Part shown: positions 27,388-36,410 of the stretch, piece after piece
Layout: each line of letters starts with the position of its first letter
How positions within the stretch are numbered: position 1 is the stretch's first letter
NCBI RefSeq assembly: GCF_001618885.1
Contig: NZ_CP015114.1
Coordinates: 496,001 to 560,000 of the forward strand
Direction of reading: 5' to 3'
Length of the DNA: 64,000 nt
Source: Staphylococcus condimenti
GTDB lineage: Bacteria; Bacillota; Bacilli; Staphylococcales; Staphylococcaceae
The notes under the pieces: model-generated
Database searches by the model: none
Told to the model about the DNA's origin: nothing
The model's input: the letters and a program-made list of their open reading frames with translations, nothing else
Made by a program: the position numbers and the translations under genes

Positions 27388-28866
27388 TTATAGAATTGGA
27401 GTAATCAGTTTAGAGAAACCTTCTTTTAATTTAATCCAATTAGAACGTTCTGCATAACGAGATTTTGTTAATTGAGTCGATAGCGTAACATCATGCTCAA
27501 ATGCTTTACGCAATTCAACTGCAACATCTTTGTTATACATAAATGCGTTAACTTCAAAATTAAGTTCGAAACTTCTAAAGTCCATATTAGCTGAACCGAC
27601 ACTTGCTACTTCATCATCAATGACCATCACCTTAGAATGAATGAAACCATTGTTATAAGTATAAATTTTAACACCCGCATCTAGCAGCTCTGCTGCATGA
27701 TAATATGTCGCCCAGTATACAAAAGGATGATCTGGCATATCAGGAATCATTAAATGAACTTCTACCCCTGAATTCGCTGCCATTTTAATCGCATTAATAT
27801 ATGAATTATCCGGAATAAAATACGGACTCTGCATATAAATAGATTTTCTCGCTGAATTAATCATTTTTGTATATCCGAATTCAATTTCATGCCATGTATC
27901 ATCAGGACCGCTTGAAGCAATCTGAATTGAAACATCCCCATCTTCATCTTTCACTGGGAAGTATGCTGGTTTTAATTTTAAATGTTCACGTTTAGATTGT
28001 GAGTTCCAATCCATTATGAAGCGAAGTTGCAATGCATCTACAGCGTTCCCTTTAATTCTGGCATGTGTATCTCTCCAGTAACCAAACTTTTTATTCAAAC
28101 CTAAGTATTCGTCTCCTACATTAAAACCTCCGATATAGCCGATTTCTCCATCAATCACAACAATTTTTCTGTGATTTCGGTTATTTGCTCTAAAATTAAT
28201 CAATGGCAATTTGCTTGCAAAGAATGATTCTACTTGGCCGCCTAATTTTCTAAAGCGGTTAAACTTTCTGAGGCTTAGATTTTTAGACCCTAAATCATCA
28301 TAAAGCAATAATACTTCGACGCCTTCTTCAAGCTTTTGTTCTAAAGCATCTATAATACGATGACCTAAACCATCTAATTCAAATGTGTAATACTCTAGAT
28401 GAATATGATTTTTAGCCTGTAAAATATCTTCAATCATTTTATCGTAAAGTTTATGACCATCTACGAAAATTTCAACATCATTATCTTCAGTTAAAAATGC
28501 TGGTTGTCGTGTTAATAACATATTGACCAAATCATGATGTTTTTCAACGATTTCATTATCCGTTTGCAAGTTATGGTGCTTAACTTGGTATCTTTGTTCA
28601 TTCAAAATACTTTCGAATTCTTCTATATCCTTGCGATAATTTTTGTAGAGTTTATTTTTCGATACTCCTCTGCCAAATAAAATGTATAGGAAGAATCCTA
28701 ATACCGGTGCAATAAATAAAATAAATAGCCATGCCCAAGTCGAGCTTGTGCTTCTGTCTTTAATAAAAATAATATTAAAGGCAACAATCAGGTTTAATAT
28801 CGTAAACAGAATAAAAATTCCTGTTAAGATATCACCAAGAATACCTGGCACCTCAAATGCGAACAT
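27388..28866 (-). CDS. cls: Cardiolipin synthase
   Basis: Phospholipase D superfamily enzyme condensing two phosphatidylglycerols to cardiolipin at the membrane. Two N-terminal membrane helices (about 8-60) precede two HKD motifs: HRKIVVIDGEIGYIGGFN (about 226-243) and HSKVMVIDDEVASVGSANMD (about 406-425). At 492 residues the length is normal. AAGGAGCG precedes the ATG. Staphylococci often have two cls genes; which copy this is cannot be decided here. Confidence 0.95.
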   Translation of the reverse strand: MFAFEVPGILGDILTGIFILFTILNLIVAFNIIFIKDRSTSSTWAWLFILFIAPVLGFFLYILFGRGVSKNKLYKNYRKDIEEFESILNEQRYQVKHHNLQTDNEIVEKHHDLVNMLLTRQPAFLTEDNDVEIFVDGHKLYDKMIEDILQAKNHIHLEYYTFELDGLGHRIIDALEQKLEEGVEVLLLYDDLGSKNLSLRKFNRFRKLGGQVESFFASKLPLINFRANNRNHRKIVVIDGEIGYIGGFNVGDEYLGLNKKFGYWRDTHARIKGNAVDALQLRFIMDWNSQSKREHLKLKPAYFPVKDEDGDVSIQIASSGPDDTWHEIEFGYTKMINSARKSIYMQSPYFIPDNSYINAIKMAANSGVEVHLMIPDMPDHPFVYWATYYHAAELLDAGVKIYTYNNGFIHSKVMVIDDEVASVGSANMDFRSFELNFEVNAFMYNKDVAVELRKAFEHDVTLSTQLTKSRYAERSNWIKLKEGFSKLITPIL

Positions 28867-29098
28867 GCAATCACGCTCCTTCTTTCTGTGTTTTTAATCA
28901 TTTGTTAGTTTAAAATTTAATAATTTCAAGCCTTAAAATACTTTTCTGAAGTTTTATTAAAAAGATAGGTTACAAAGATATGTAGCCATTTTAACATCTT
29001 TAAAACGACATTACTTCATCTAGCACTATGCAAGATCCCAAATTGTGTAAAATGTAGGTGTTTTTTCGTAGATTGACCGAAAAATCTGAAATTATTAT

Positions 29099-29124
29099 GT
29101 TTAACTGAGTAATGGAATAGGTAT
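29099..29124 (+). promoter_or_regulatory. Probable sigma-B promoter
   Basis: GTTTAA at 29099-29104, a 14-base spacer, and AGGTAT at 29119-29124: 11 of 12 match to the staphylococcal sigma-B consensus. It is located 25 bases before the 29150 start with the ribosome site (AAGGAGTG) right after it. Confidence 0.7.
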
Positions 29125-29149
29125 TACTGTTATTAAGGAGTGATGATAA

Positions 29150-29509
29150 ATGCCAAACACACAAAAAATTAAAAGTTATTTGAATGAGAAAGTTGAATTT
29201 ATTAATGAAACATTTGATGATCTATACCAAAACGCAATCAACCCTAACAACAAAGATATTTCAAAATCAGAAATTATCTTATTAAGTGAAATTTTCTCAA
29301 CATTAGAAGCAGTAGATGGTTTTGTATCAACTCATGATGATGTCGAAAATTTAGAGTTTAAATCTTACGCTCAAGAAGCGCGTAAATTTTATGATGAATT
29401 AGCGAAAGTAGCAAGCGATGAATCAAAAGACAAATCACATTTAGGTCAAGAATTCGAAAATTATTTAAATAAATACGAAGATGTTGTTGCTAAAATCAGC
29501 AACCTTTAA
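29150..29509 (+). CDS. Acidic helical protein of unknown function, probably stress-induced
   Basis: A 119-residue soluble, almost wholly helical, acidic protein (MPNTQKIKSYLNEKVEFINE at the N-terminus) without Cys or membrane segments. I recognise no family. AAGGAGTG precedes the ATG, a near-consensus sigma-B promoter lies upstream, and a terminator follows: a single-gene unit likely induced in general stress or stationary phase. The function is not predicted. Confidence 0.75.
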   Translation: MPNTQKIKSYLNEKVEFINETFDDLYQNAINPNNKDISKSEIILLSEIFSTLEAVDGFVSTHDDVENLEFKSYAQEARKFYDELAKVASDESKDKSHLGQEFENYLNKYEDVVAKISNL

Positions 29510-29524
29510 TTTGATACGGATTAA

Positions 29525-29557
29525 AAACAGGCATGCTTTAATCAGCATTGCCTGTTT
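29525..29557 (+). terminator. Terminator of the 119-residue protein gene
   Basis: Stem AAACAGGCATGC / GCATTGCCTGTTT (one bulged base) with a 7-T tail. Confidence 0.88.
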
Positions 29558-29650
29558 TTTTATGATTAAATTTTGACAATTTGCAGAAAATTTATACAAG
29601 CCTTGTTACTCACCCTTTCAAAACCTTGATTTAACAGCATTCGAACTTCA

Positions 29651-29667
29651 TGTCAGAAAACCTTACA
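29651..29667 (+). promoter_or_regulatory. GlnR box
   Basis: TGTCA-N7-TTACA fits the GlnR/TnrA consensus TGTNA-N7-TNACA exactly, six bases upstream of the glnR -35 element. Confidence 0.85.
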
Positions 29668-29672
29668 TATTT

Positions 29673-29701
29673 TTGTAATACTGAAAAATTTATGCTAAAT
29701 T
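29673..29701 (+). promoter_or_regulatory. glnRA promoter
   Basis: TTGTAA (29673-29678), 17-base spacer, extended -10 TGCTAAATT (29693-29701). Confidence 0.6.
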
Positions 29702-29734
29702 AATATCAAGTTCAAAAATAGAGGTGATGGAACA

Positions 29735-30100
29735 TTGTCAAAAGATGCATTGCGCAGAAATATGGCCGTCTTCTCTATGAGTGTCGTAAATCAGTTGACC
29801 GAACTGACACCGAGACAGATACGTTATTACGAAACACATGGACTCATTAAACCAGAGAGAACATCAGGCAACAAAAGACTATTTTCAATGAATGATTTAG
29901 ATCGCTTATTAGAAATCAAACGTCTTTTAGAAAAAGGGTTTAATTTAAAAGCAATTAAACAGATTTTAATGGATGATGAAAGTCATTTATCAAGCGAAGA
30001 AATCGCATTGAGAAAGCATGTTATCGTAGAAGCAACTCAGAAACCACAACAAGAAGCTATACCGTTAAATCGAGGAGATCTTTCTCGGTTTATCAAATAA
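29735..30100 (+). CDS. glnR: GlnR, MerR-family repressor of nitrogen assimilation
   Basis: A 121-residue MerR-type regulator that senses nitrogen status through feedback-inhibited glutamine synthetase. The winged helix runs LTELTPRQIRYYETHGLIKP (about 21-40) with RLFSMNDLDRLLEIK following. The C-terminal tail ends in the conserved GDLSRFIK, the segment that contacts GlnA. Start TTG at 29735 with AGAGGTGATGG. Upstream of glnA in the same operon, with its own operator. Confidence 0.95.
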   Translation: MSKDALRRNMAVFSMSVVNQLTELTPRQIRYYETHGLIKPERTSGNKRLFSMNDLDRLLEIKRLLEKGFNLKAIKQILMDDESHLSSEEIALRKHVIVEATQKPQQEAIPLNRGDLSRFIK

Positions 30101-30118
30101 AACATTGGAGGATTTATA

Positions 30119-31459
30119 ATGCCAAAACGTTCATTTACTAAAGATGATATCCGCAGATTTGCTACTGAAGAAAATGTAAGATACTTACGATTACAATTCA
30201 CTGATATTTTAGGAACAATCAAAAATGTTGAAGTACCTGTCAGTCAATTAGAAAAAGTATTAGATAATGAAATGATGTTTGATGGTTCATCAATCGAAGG
30301 TTTCGTAAGAATTGAAGAATCAGATATGTATTTATACCCTGATTTAGATACTTGGGTTATTTTCCCATGGACAGCAGGACAAGGAAAAGTTGCGCGTCTA
30401 ATCTGTGACGTTTATACAACAGATGGCGAACCATTTGCTGGGGATCCGCGTAACAACTTGAAACGTATACTTAAAGAAATGGAAGACTTAGGATTTACAG
30501 ATTTCAATTTAGGACCTGAACCTGAATTCTTCTTATTCAAATTAGATGAAAAAGGCGAACCTACTTTAGAATTAAATGACCATGGCGGTTATTTCGACTT
30601 AGCACCTACTGATTTAGGTGAAAACTGCCGTCGTGATATCGTGTTAGAACTTGAAGATATGGGATTCGATATTGAAGCCAGCCACCATGAAGTTGCACCT
30701 GGCCAACATGAAATCGACTTCAAATACGCTGATGCTGTCACTGCATGCGACAACATCCAAACATTCAAATTGGTAGTTAAAACAATCGCACGTAAACATA
30801 ACTTGCATGCTACATTTATGCCAAAACCATTGTTCGGTGTAAACGGAAGCGGTATGCACTTCAACGTTTCTTTATTCAAAGGAAAAGAAAATGCATTCTA
30901 TGATCCAAACGGCAGAGAACAAATGACTGAAGAAGCTTACCAATTTATTGCTGGTATCTTGAAAAATGCACGTGGATTCACTGCAGTCTGCAACCCGCTT
31001 GTAAACTCTTATAAACGTTTAGTTCCAGGATACGAAGCACCTTGTTATATTGCATGGAGTGGTAAAAACCGTTCTCCATTAGTTCGTGTCCCTACTTCAC
31101 GCGGTTTATCTACTCGTGTAGAAGTACGTTCAGTAGACCCTGCAGCTAACCCTTACATGGCTTTAGCAGCAATCTTAGAAGCTGGTTTAGACGGTATTAA
31201 AAACAAAATGAAAGTTTCAGAACCTGTAAACCAAAACATTTATGAAATGAACCGTGACGAACGTGAAGCAATCGGCATTGAAGATTTACCTTCAACTTTA
31301 TACACTGCTTTGAAAGCAATGCGTGAAAATAAAACTATCAAAGATGCTTTAGGTTCACATATCTATAACCAATTTATCAACTCTAAATCAATTGAGTGGG
31401 ATTATTATAGAACTCAAGTCTCTGAATGGGAAAGAGAACAATACATGAAATTGTATTAA
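30119..31459 (+). CDS. glnA: Glutamine synthetase, type I alpha
   Basis: ATP-dependent amidation of glutamate to glutamine; a dodecamer. Beta-grasp N-terminus, then [20 protein letters not shown] (about 57-76) with metal ligands, FFLFKLDE, the catalytic signature [17 protein letters not shown] (about 234-250), and NRSPLVRVP (about 317). At 446 residues and without an adenylylation-site Tyr loop it is the alpha type, regulated by feedback inhibition. TTGGAGG precedes the ATG, 18 bases after glnR. Confidence 0.98.
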   Translation: MPKRSFTKDDIRRFATEENVRYLRLQFTDILGTIKNVEVPVSQLEKVLDNEMMFDGSSIEGFVRIEESDMYLYPDLDTWVIFPWTAGQGKVARLICDVYTTDGEPFAGDPRNNLKRILKEMEDLGFTDFNLGPEPEFFLFKLDEKGEPTLELNDHGGYFDLAPTDLGENCRRDIVLELEDMGFDIEASHHEVAPGQHEIDFKYADAVTACDNIQTFKLVVKTIARKHNLHATFMPKPLFGVNGSGMHFNVSLFKGKENAFYDPNGREQMTEEAYQFIAGILKNARGFTAVCNPLVNSYKRLVPGYEAPCYIAWSGKNRSPLVRVPTSRGLSTRVEVRSVDPAANPYMALAAILEAGLDGIKNKMKVSEPVNQNIYEMNRDEREAIGIEDLPSTLYTALKAMRENKTIKDALGSHIYNQFINSKSIEWDYYRTQVSEWEREQYMKLY

Positions 31460-31505
31460 GCTTGAGCACAGCTTTATCGCACTTTGGTGCTAAACAAATG
31501 GGGTG

Positions 31506-31532
31506 AAAAAGAGGCCATAACGGCCTCTTTTT
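31506..31532 (+). terminator. Terminator of glnRA
   Basis: Stem AAAAAGAGGCC / GGCCTCTTTTT with a 5-base loop. Confidence 0.93.
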
Positions 31533-31534
31533 TG

Positions 31535-31714
31535 TTATCTTAATCTTTTATTTCTTGTTATTTTGCCTAATTTATAAAGAATGAAGATAACTGCTACAAG
31601 ATAGACTGCAAGTACAGAATAGAAAAATACATTACCTAAAGATCTAGCCATTTCAAAACAAATTACCATTAATAACGATAAAACAAACAATAAGGTGCGG
31701 TAAGTTAAGACCAT
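31535..31714 (-). CDS. Small two-span membrane protein, 59 residues
   Basis: ORF from ATG 31714: MVLTYRTLLFVLSLLMVICF, then EMARSLGNVFFYSVLAVYLV and AVIFILYKLGKITRNKRLR. Two membrane helices and a basic tail. A strong GGAGGAGA lies at ideal spacing, and the glnA terminator is just past the stop. No family is recognised. It is short and so easily missed, but the ribosome site and the hydrophobic pattern support it as real. Confidence 0.7.
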   Translation of the reverse strand: MVLTYRTLLFVLSLLMVICFEMARSLGNVFFYSVLAVYLVAVIFILYKLGKITRNKRLR

Positions 31715-31804
31715 AGTGTCTCCTCCATTTTATTTACTTCATGCACCTTCTTTTTCTCTCACATGTTCACTTTAAGTATACATTACTTTTCTTGATATAA
31801 AATA

Positions 31805-31830
31805 AACCGCTGCAATATTTTGCAACGGTT
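31805..31830. terminator. Terminator of the YnbB-like gene
   Basis: AACCG-C-TGCAA / TTGCA-A-CGGTT stem with one mismatch and a T tail. Confidence 0.65.
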
Positions 31831-31839
31831 TTCTTAATA

Positions 31840-33078
31840 TTAAATAAGTCCCTCTTCACTCATTTGTATTACTGCTCTTGTAACAGCTAACTTAACATGT
31901 TCATATGTCAATCCGCCTTGCACATAGGCTTCATATGGAGGACGAATCGGACCATCTGCTGAAAGTTCAATTGAAGAACCTTGCACAAAAGTACCTGCTG
32001 CCATAATAACGTCATCTTCATAACCTGGCATATAACTAGGTTCTGGACTAAAATGTGCATTAATCGGTGAAGCTGCTTGGATACATTGGCAAAAACGAAT
32101 CATTTGCTCTGCTGTATCAAATTGGACTGTCTGTATTAAATCAGTTCGAGGTGTATCAAAAGCCGGTACTGTCCGCATGTTCAGCTTAGTAAGCAGCAAG
32201 CTCGTAAATAAAGCACCTTTTAAACTTTGACTGACTACATGCGGTGCTAAAAAGAAGCCTTGATACATACTTGGTAATTCATCCAATGAAGCACCCGCTT
32301 CTCTCCCTATTCCAGGTGCTGTCAAACGATAACCGCATCTTTCAATCAAATCTAATCTGCCGGCGATATAGCCGCCGATACGTGCCAAACCGCCGCCTGG
32401 ATTTTTAATCAATGAACCTGCTATTAAATCAGCGCCTACTTCAACAGGTTCTCTTTCTTCCACAAATTCACCATAACAATTATCTACAAATACAATCACT
32501 TCTGGGTGTGCAGCCTTAATTTGAGAGATAGCACGCTCAATTTCACTTACAGTTAAGGATGGTCGTTGATCATATCCTTTAGAGCGTTGAATAGCTACGA
32601 CTTTGATTTTCTCATTGATTGTATCTAAAACTTGTTCCACGTCGATATATCCATCAAGTGATAACGGTACTTGACGATACGCTACGCCATTTTCTTTCAA
32701 ACTGCCGATACCATTTCCATTTACGCCAATTACTTCTAAAAGTGTGTCATATGGATTTCCAGTAATATATAATAACTCGTCTCCATGTTTCAAACAGCTT
32801 TGTAATGCAATCGTAATTGCATGTGTGCCTGAAATAATTTGAGGTCTGACTAAGGCTGCTTCAGCTTTGAATGTTTGGGCATAAATTTCTTCAAGATGAT
32901 CACGACCGATATCATCATAACCATATCCTGTAGTTCCCTGTAAATCTGATTCCGATGCTTTGACAGCATGAAATGCATCTAATACTTTCGCTTGATTGCG
33001 AAAAGCCCTTTCTTCTATATCTCTAAAAAAGGGCTGTAAAGTTGCTTCTGTTTCTTGAATCATTTGTTCTAAGTTCAT
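31840..33078 (-). CDS. YnbB-like PLP-dependent enzyme (methionine gamma-lyase/aluminium resistance family)
   Basis: A 412-residue fold-type I PLP protein of the Cys/Met-metabolism-like group once named aluminium resistance protein. GTTGYGYDDIGRDHLEEIYA (about 48-67), the Asp-containing VIVFVDNCYGEFVE (about 194-207), and the Schiff-base Lys in GADLIAGSLIKNPGGG (about 216-231). The reaction is not established. It directly abuts hflX; this pair next to glnRA is conserved with Bacillus ynbA-ynbB. Confidence 0.88.
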   Translation of the reverse strand: MNLEQMIQETEATLQPFFRDIEERAFRNQAKVLDAFHAVKASESDLQGTTGYGYDDIGRDHLEEIYAQTFKAEAALVRPQIISGTHAITIALQSCLKHGDELLYITGNPYDTLLEVIGVNGNGIGSLKENGVAYRQVPLSLDGYIDVEQVLDTINEKIKVVAIQRSKGYDQRPSLTVSEIERAISQIKAAHPEVIVFVDNCYGEFVEEREPVEVGADLIAGSLIKNPGGGLARIGGYIAGRLDLIERCGYRLTAPGIGREAGASLDELPSMYQGFFLAPHVVSQSLKGALFTSLLLTKLNMRTVPAFDTPRTDLIQTVQFDTAEQMIRFCQCIQAASPINAHFSPEPSYMPGYEDDVIMAAGTFVQGSSIELSADGPIRPPYEAYVQGGLTYEHVKLAVTRAVIQMSEEGLI

Positions 33079-34341
33079 TTAATCTTGCTTCTTTCCTTCA
33101 TCATTTGATTTTTGTCGATAACCTTCTACAGTGTAACTCTCATCTTCTTCATTAAAATCTAATTGATTAATAATGGTATGACGTTTTAAGAAATAAAGTC
33201 GATCTGCGTTATCTGCAGGCACCGTTTCTGTATAAGGTTCCATTTGTTTTTCTACTTGTTCGATTAAAAGTTCACGCACACGTTCTCTATCTTCTTCATT
33301 TTTAGCTGAAACGAAAACATTTGGTAGTTGAGAAGCAGGTGCAGCTCCTTCATGCATATCCTTTTTATTGAAAATCACTGCTTGCGGTATTTTATCCATA
33401 TCTAAGTCACCGATAATACGGTTGACCGTATCAAATTGAGTACGGTAATCTTCATTACTTGCATCCACTACGTGCAATAGCAAATCAGCATCGCGCGCTT
33501 CTTCTAATGTTGATTTAAACGCTGCAATTAATGTAGTCGGCAGCTTTTGAATAAATCCAACAGTATCAGAAATAATCAAATTGAAACCGTCATTGATTTG
33601 TATTTGACGTGTTTTCGGATCTAATGTCGCAAAAAGCAAATCTTTTTCAAAAGTTGATTCATCCGCTAGAATATTGAACCAAGTTGATTTTCCAGCATTT
33701 GTATATCCTACTAAAGCAACTTGGAAAACATGATTTTGACGACGTTTGCTGCGGTAACGTTCGCGATGTTCAACAGTAGCTTTTAATTGATGTTTAATTT
33801 CATTCATTCTGCGGCGTATATGACGACGGTCTGTTTCAAGTTTTGTTTCACCAGGACCTCTCGTTCCGATTCCGCCGCCAAGTCTTGATAAGCTTTTACC
33901 ATGGCCTTGCAAGCGCGGCATTAAATAATCTAATTGTGCTAATTCGACTTGCAATTTACCTTCTTTACTGCTGGCACGCATGGCGAAAATCTCTAAAATC
34001 AGTTGCGTTCTATCAATAATTTTGACACCCAGCGTATCATTTAAACTCTTAGATTGTGATGTTGTCAATTCATCATTGACCACTACAACATCGACATCGT
34101 ACATTTCCACAAATTCTTTTATTTCATATTGCTTTCCTTTACCAACATATGTTTTTTCTTCAATGCGGTCTTTAGATTGTGTAATTTCTCCGATTACATC
34201 TAAACGACATGACTCAGAAAGCGCCTTTAATTCTTCCATAGTAGAGGCAAAATCATATTCTTGTTCATCATATGCATCTACACCGACAAGAAGTGCTTTT
34301 TCTACTGTTTCTTCTGTATTATAAATTTTTTCTTGAGGCAA
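33079..34341 (-). CDS. hflX: GTPase HflX
   Basis: Ribosome-associated GTPase that splits stalled 70S ribosomes, mainly under stress. The N-terminal HflX domain has VGKGKQYEIKEF, and the linker shows GGGIGTRGPGETKLE (about 155-169). The G domain carries G1 GYTNAGKS (about 213-220), G3 DTVGF and G4 NKKD. A GTG eight codons upstream is within the ribosome site, so I chose the TTG at 34341, preceded by AGAAAGGGGAT. About 420 residues. Cotranscribed with the YnbB-like gene. Confidence 0.93.
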   Translation of the reverse strand: MPQEKIYNTEETVEKALLVGVDAYDEQEYDFASTMEELKALSESCRLDVIGEITQSKDRIEEKTYVGKGKQYEIKEFVEMYDVDVVVVNDELTTSQSKSLNDTLGVKIIDRTQLILEIFAMRASSKEGKLQVELAQLDYLMPRLQGHGKSLSRLGGGIGTRGPGETKLETDRRHIRRRMNEIKHQLKATVEHRERYRSKRRQNHVFQVALVGYTNAGKSTWFNILADESTFEKDLLFATLDPKTRQIQINDGFNLIISDTVGFIQKLPTTLIAAFKSTLEEARDADLLLHVVDASNEDYRTQFDTVNRIIGDLDMDKIPQAVIFNKKDMHEGAAPASQLPNVFVSAKNEEDRERVRELLIEQVEKQMEPYTETVPADNADRLYFLKRHTIINQLDFNEEDESYTVEGYRQKSNDEGKKQD

Positions 34342-34488
34342 AAAATAATCCCCTTTCTCTAACACTCTTTATTCACAATTCTTATTTAAATTAAATACGC
34401 GTAATCCTTACCTATTCTATCACAGTGCATATGGAAAGACTATTACTGTGAAATATGATACCTTTGTCACAACGAGGTGAAATTAACG

Positions 34489-34962
34489 ATGAATATATAT
34501 GACATTGAAGTAACTAAAGTAAACGGTGATACATACCGTTTAGGTGAATATAAAGGTGATGTAATGCTGATTGTGAATACTGCAAGCCAATGCGGATTCA
34601 CACCGCAATTTGAAGGATTACAAGCTTTATATGAAAAATATAAAGACCAAGGGTTCACAGTATTAGGTTTCCCTTGCAACCAATTTGGAAAACAAGAACC
34701 TGGCAATGGGCAAGAAGCCATGCAGAATTGTAAAATCAACTATGGAGTAACTTTCCCAATGCATGAAAAGATTAAAGTAAATGGAGAAGAACGTCACCCA
34801 CTATACAAATTCCTAACAGAACAGCAAAATGGGTTCTTTAACAGTAAAATCAAATGGAATTTTACAAAATTTTTAGTGGATCGCGACGGAAATGTAGTTA
34901 ATCGTTTCTCTCCGCAGAAAAATCCAAGCCAAATTGAATCTGATATCGAAGCTTTATTATAA
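34489..34962 (+). CDS. bsaA: Glutathione peroxidase-type thiol peroxidase
   Basis: A 157-residue peroxidase reducing hydroperoxides, in bacteria usually with thioredoxin. The peroxidatic Cys is in [16 protein letters not shown] (about 32-47), Gln in [12 protein letters not shown] (about 67-78), with a second Cys at the resolving position region, and the Trp in [14 protein letters not shown] (about 123-136). GAGGTGAA selects the ATG at 34489; the frame opens 12 bases earlier within that ribosome site. The symbol is by similarity to staphylococcal BsaA/Gpx. Confidence 0.93.
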   Translation: MNIYDIEVTKVNGDTYRLGEYKGDVMLIVNTASQCGFTPQFEGLQALYEKYKDQGFTVLGFPCNQFGKQEPGNGQEAMQNCKINYGVTFPMHEKIKVNGEERHPLYKFLTEQQNGFFNSKIKWNFTKFLVDRDGNVVNRFSPQKNPSQIESDIEALL

Positions 34963-35015
34963 GCTCTATCAATAACGAATTAATAGATTCTCTTATTAAA
35001 TCAATTCAAATAAAG

Positions 35016-35074
35016 ACCGCACGTCACAGCTCTTTCAATACTTTTTGTATTGAATACCCACTGTTGCGTGCGGT
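35016..35074. terminator. Nested hairpin terminator after bsaA
   Basis: Outer ACCGCACG / CGTGCGGT, inner TTCAATAC / GTATTGAA, then eight T residues on the plus strand. Confidence 0.85.
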
Positions 35075-35242
35075 TTTTTTAATAAACATAATTTATCTTC
35101 AATTAATAAATATACAGTTAATAAAACCAGTATTTCATTGCGTTCCAATTTTATCGTCGCGCTTTAAAAAATGGTTGCAATATTACTACAGGTGTCGTGA
35201 AGCGTCAGCTTATTTATTAAAACTGTATAAAGCATTTACCAA

Positions 35243-35458
35243 TTAAGCTTCTACAGCAGAAGGCTCTTGTGTAAATGTGCTGATTGCGTGTTTATAAATT
35301 AAATGATTTCTACCTTGGGACAAAAGATTTACAACGGTGTCATCAAAATCTACAATTGTTCCTTTCATTTGGAACCCATTCAATAAGAACACAGTTAATT
35401 CTTCTTGTCCTTCTTTGAATTCTTGTAAAATTTTGTCTTGGATGTTTTTATCTGTCAT
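35243..35458 (-). CDS. hfq: RNA chaperone Hfq
   Basis: A 71-residue Sm-like protein. Sm1 region LTVFLLNGFQMKGTIVDFDD (about 21-40) and Sm2 region LIYKHAISTF (about 53-62); the classical Sm2 motif is YKHAIS. It forms a hexameric ring binding sRNA and mRNA; in staphylococci its role is weak or debated. The ribosome site GGAGAGAG lies in the end of miaA, one base separates the genes, and so they are cotranscribed, as in most bacteria. Confidence 0.95.
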   Translation of the reverse strand: MTDKNIQDKILQEFKEGQEELTVFLLNGFQMKGTIVDFDDTVVNLLSQGRNHLIYKHAISTFTQEPSAVEA

Positions 35459-35459
35459 T

Positions 35460-36410
35460 TTAACTCTCTCTCCTTTTATTTATTCGGGCAGTAATTTCAT
35501 CTAATATCAATGGAAGCGATGTTTGCGCTCTATCAAACCATTGAACATCCATTTTATTTTTAAACCAAGTCATTTGTCGTTTAGCATAATTTCTAGAATG
35601 CTGCTTCAACTTATCTACTGCCTGGTTAATTGGAATCTCATGATTGATAGCCGGTATAATTTCCTTATATCCGATGGCTTGCATACTTTGACAGGATGTA
35701 TAACCCTGATTCATCAGCTGCTCTACTTCTTTTAATAAACCGTGTTCTAACATGCTATCCACACGACAATTTATTCGTTGATACAATATTTCGCGCGACA
35801 TTTCTACCCCTACTAATAATGTATCATAATTTTCTGTAAATTGAACTGTTTTCTTGCGATTACTTAAAAGTTTTTTTGTTTTCAAGTAATATTCCACTGC
35901 ACGCAATACTCTTTTACGGTTATTAGGGTGAATATCTTCAGCAGAATCCGGATCAAAAGATTTTAGATAATCATGCAGCGCTTCGTTAGAAAGTGGTTCT
36001 AATTGTGTCATCTTTTCTTTAACTTCTTGTTCTTTTTCAGGAGATATCTCTTCTTTATCGAAAGGATAATCATAAATTAATGATTGTATGTATAATCCAG
36101 TTCCCCCAGCAATAATTGGAATATGGCCGCGTTCAGTAATTTCTGCAATCAATTTTTGAGCACGTTCTTTAAAAGCAAACGCAGAGAAAGGTTCGTCAGG
36201 ATTTAATATATCAATTAAATAATGCGGAACTCCCTGCATTTCATCTTCAGTCACTTTTGCAGTTCCAATGTCCATACCTCTATAGACTTGCATAGAATCA
36301 CCGCTGATAATTTCACCTCCTATTTTTTTAGCTAATTCTATGCTTAATTCTGTTTTTCCTACAGCTGTAGGACCCACTATTACTACTAACAAGGGTTTAT
36401 TTACTGCCAT
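35460..36410 (-). CDS. miaA: tRNA dimethylallyltransferase
   Basis: Adds the isopentenyl group to A37 of tRNAs reading UNN codons; MiaB (also in this window) then methylthiolates it. P-loop GPTAVGKTELS (about 13-23), SGDSMQVYRGMDIGTAK (about 36-52), HYLID, GGTGLYI and a C-terminal zinc-free basic region QHSRNYAKRQMTWFKN (about 280). An upstream in-frame GTG lies in the ribosome site; AAGGCGAG selects the ATG at 36410. Length about 316. It overlaps the upstream hydrolase gene by 14 bases. Confidence 0.95.
   Translation of the reverse strand: MAVNKPLLVVIVGPTAVGKTELSIELAKKIGGEIISGDSMQVYRGMDIGTAKVTEDEMQGVPHYLIDILNPDEPFSAFAFKERAQKLIAEITERGHIPIIAGGTGLYIQSLIYDYPFDKEEISPEKEQEVKEKMTQLEPLSNEALHDYLKSFDPDSAEDIHPNNRKRVLRAVEYYLKTKKLLSNRKKTVQFTENYDTLLVGVEMSREILYQRINCRVDSMLEHGLLKEVEQLMNQGYTSCQSMQAIGYKEIIPAINHEIPINQAVDKLKQHSRNYAKRQMTWFKNKMDVQWFDRAQTSLPLILDEITARINKRRES

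Noticed and set aside
35064..35246. 60-codon plus-strand ORF after bsaA
   Set aside because: Starts inside the terminator region with no ribosome site; reads as non-coding 3' sequence of hfq.
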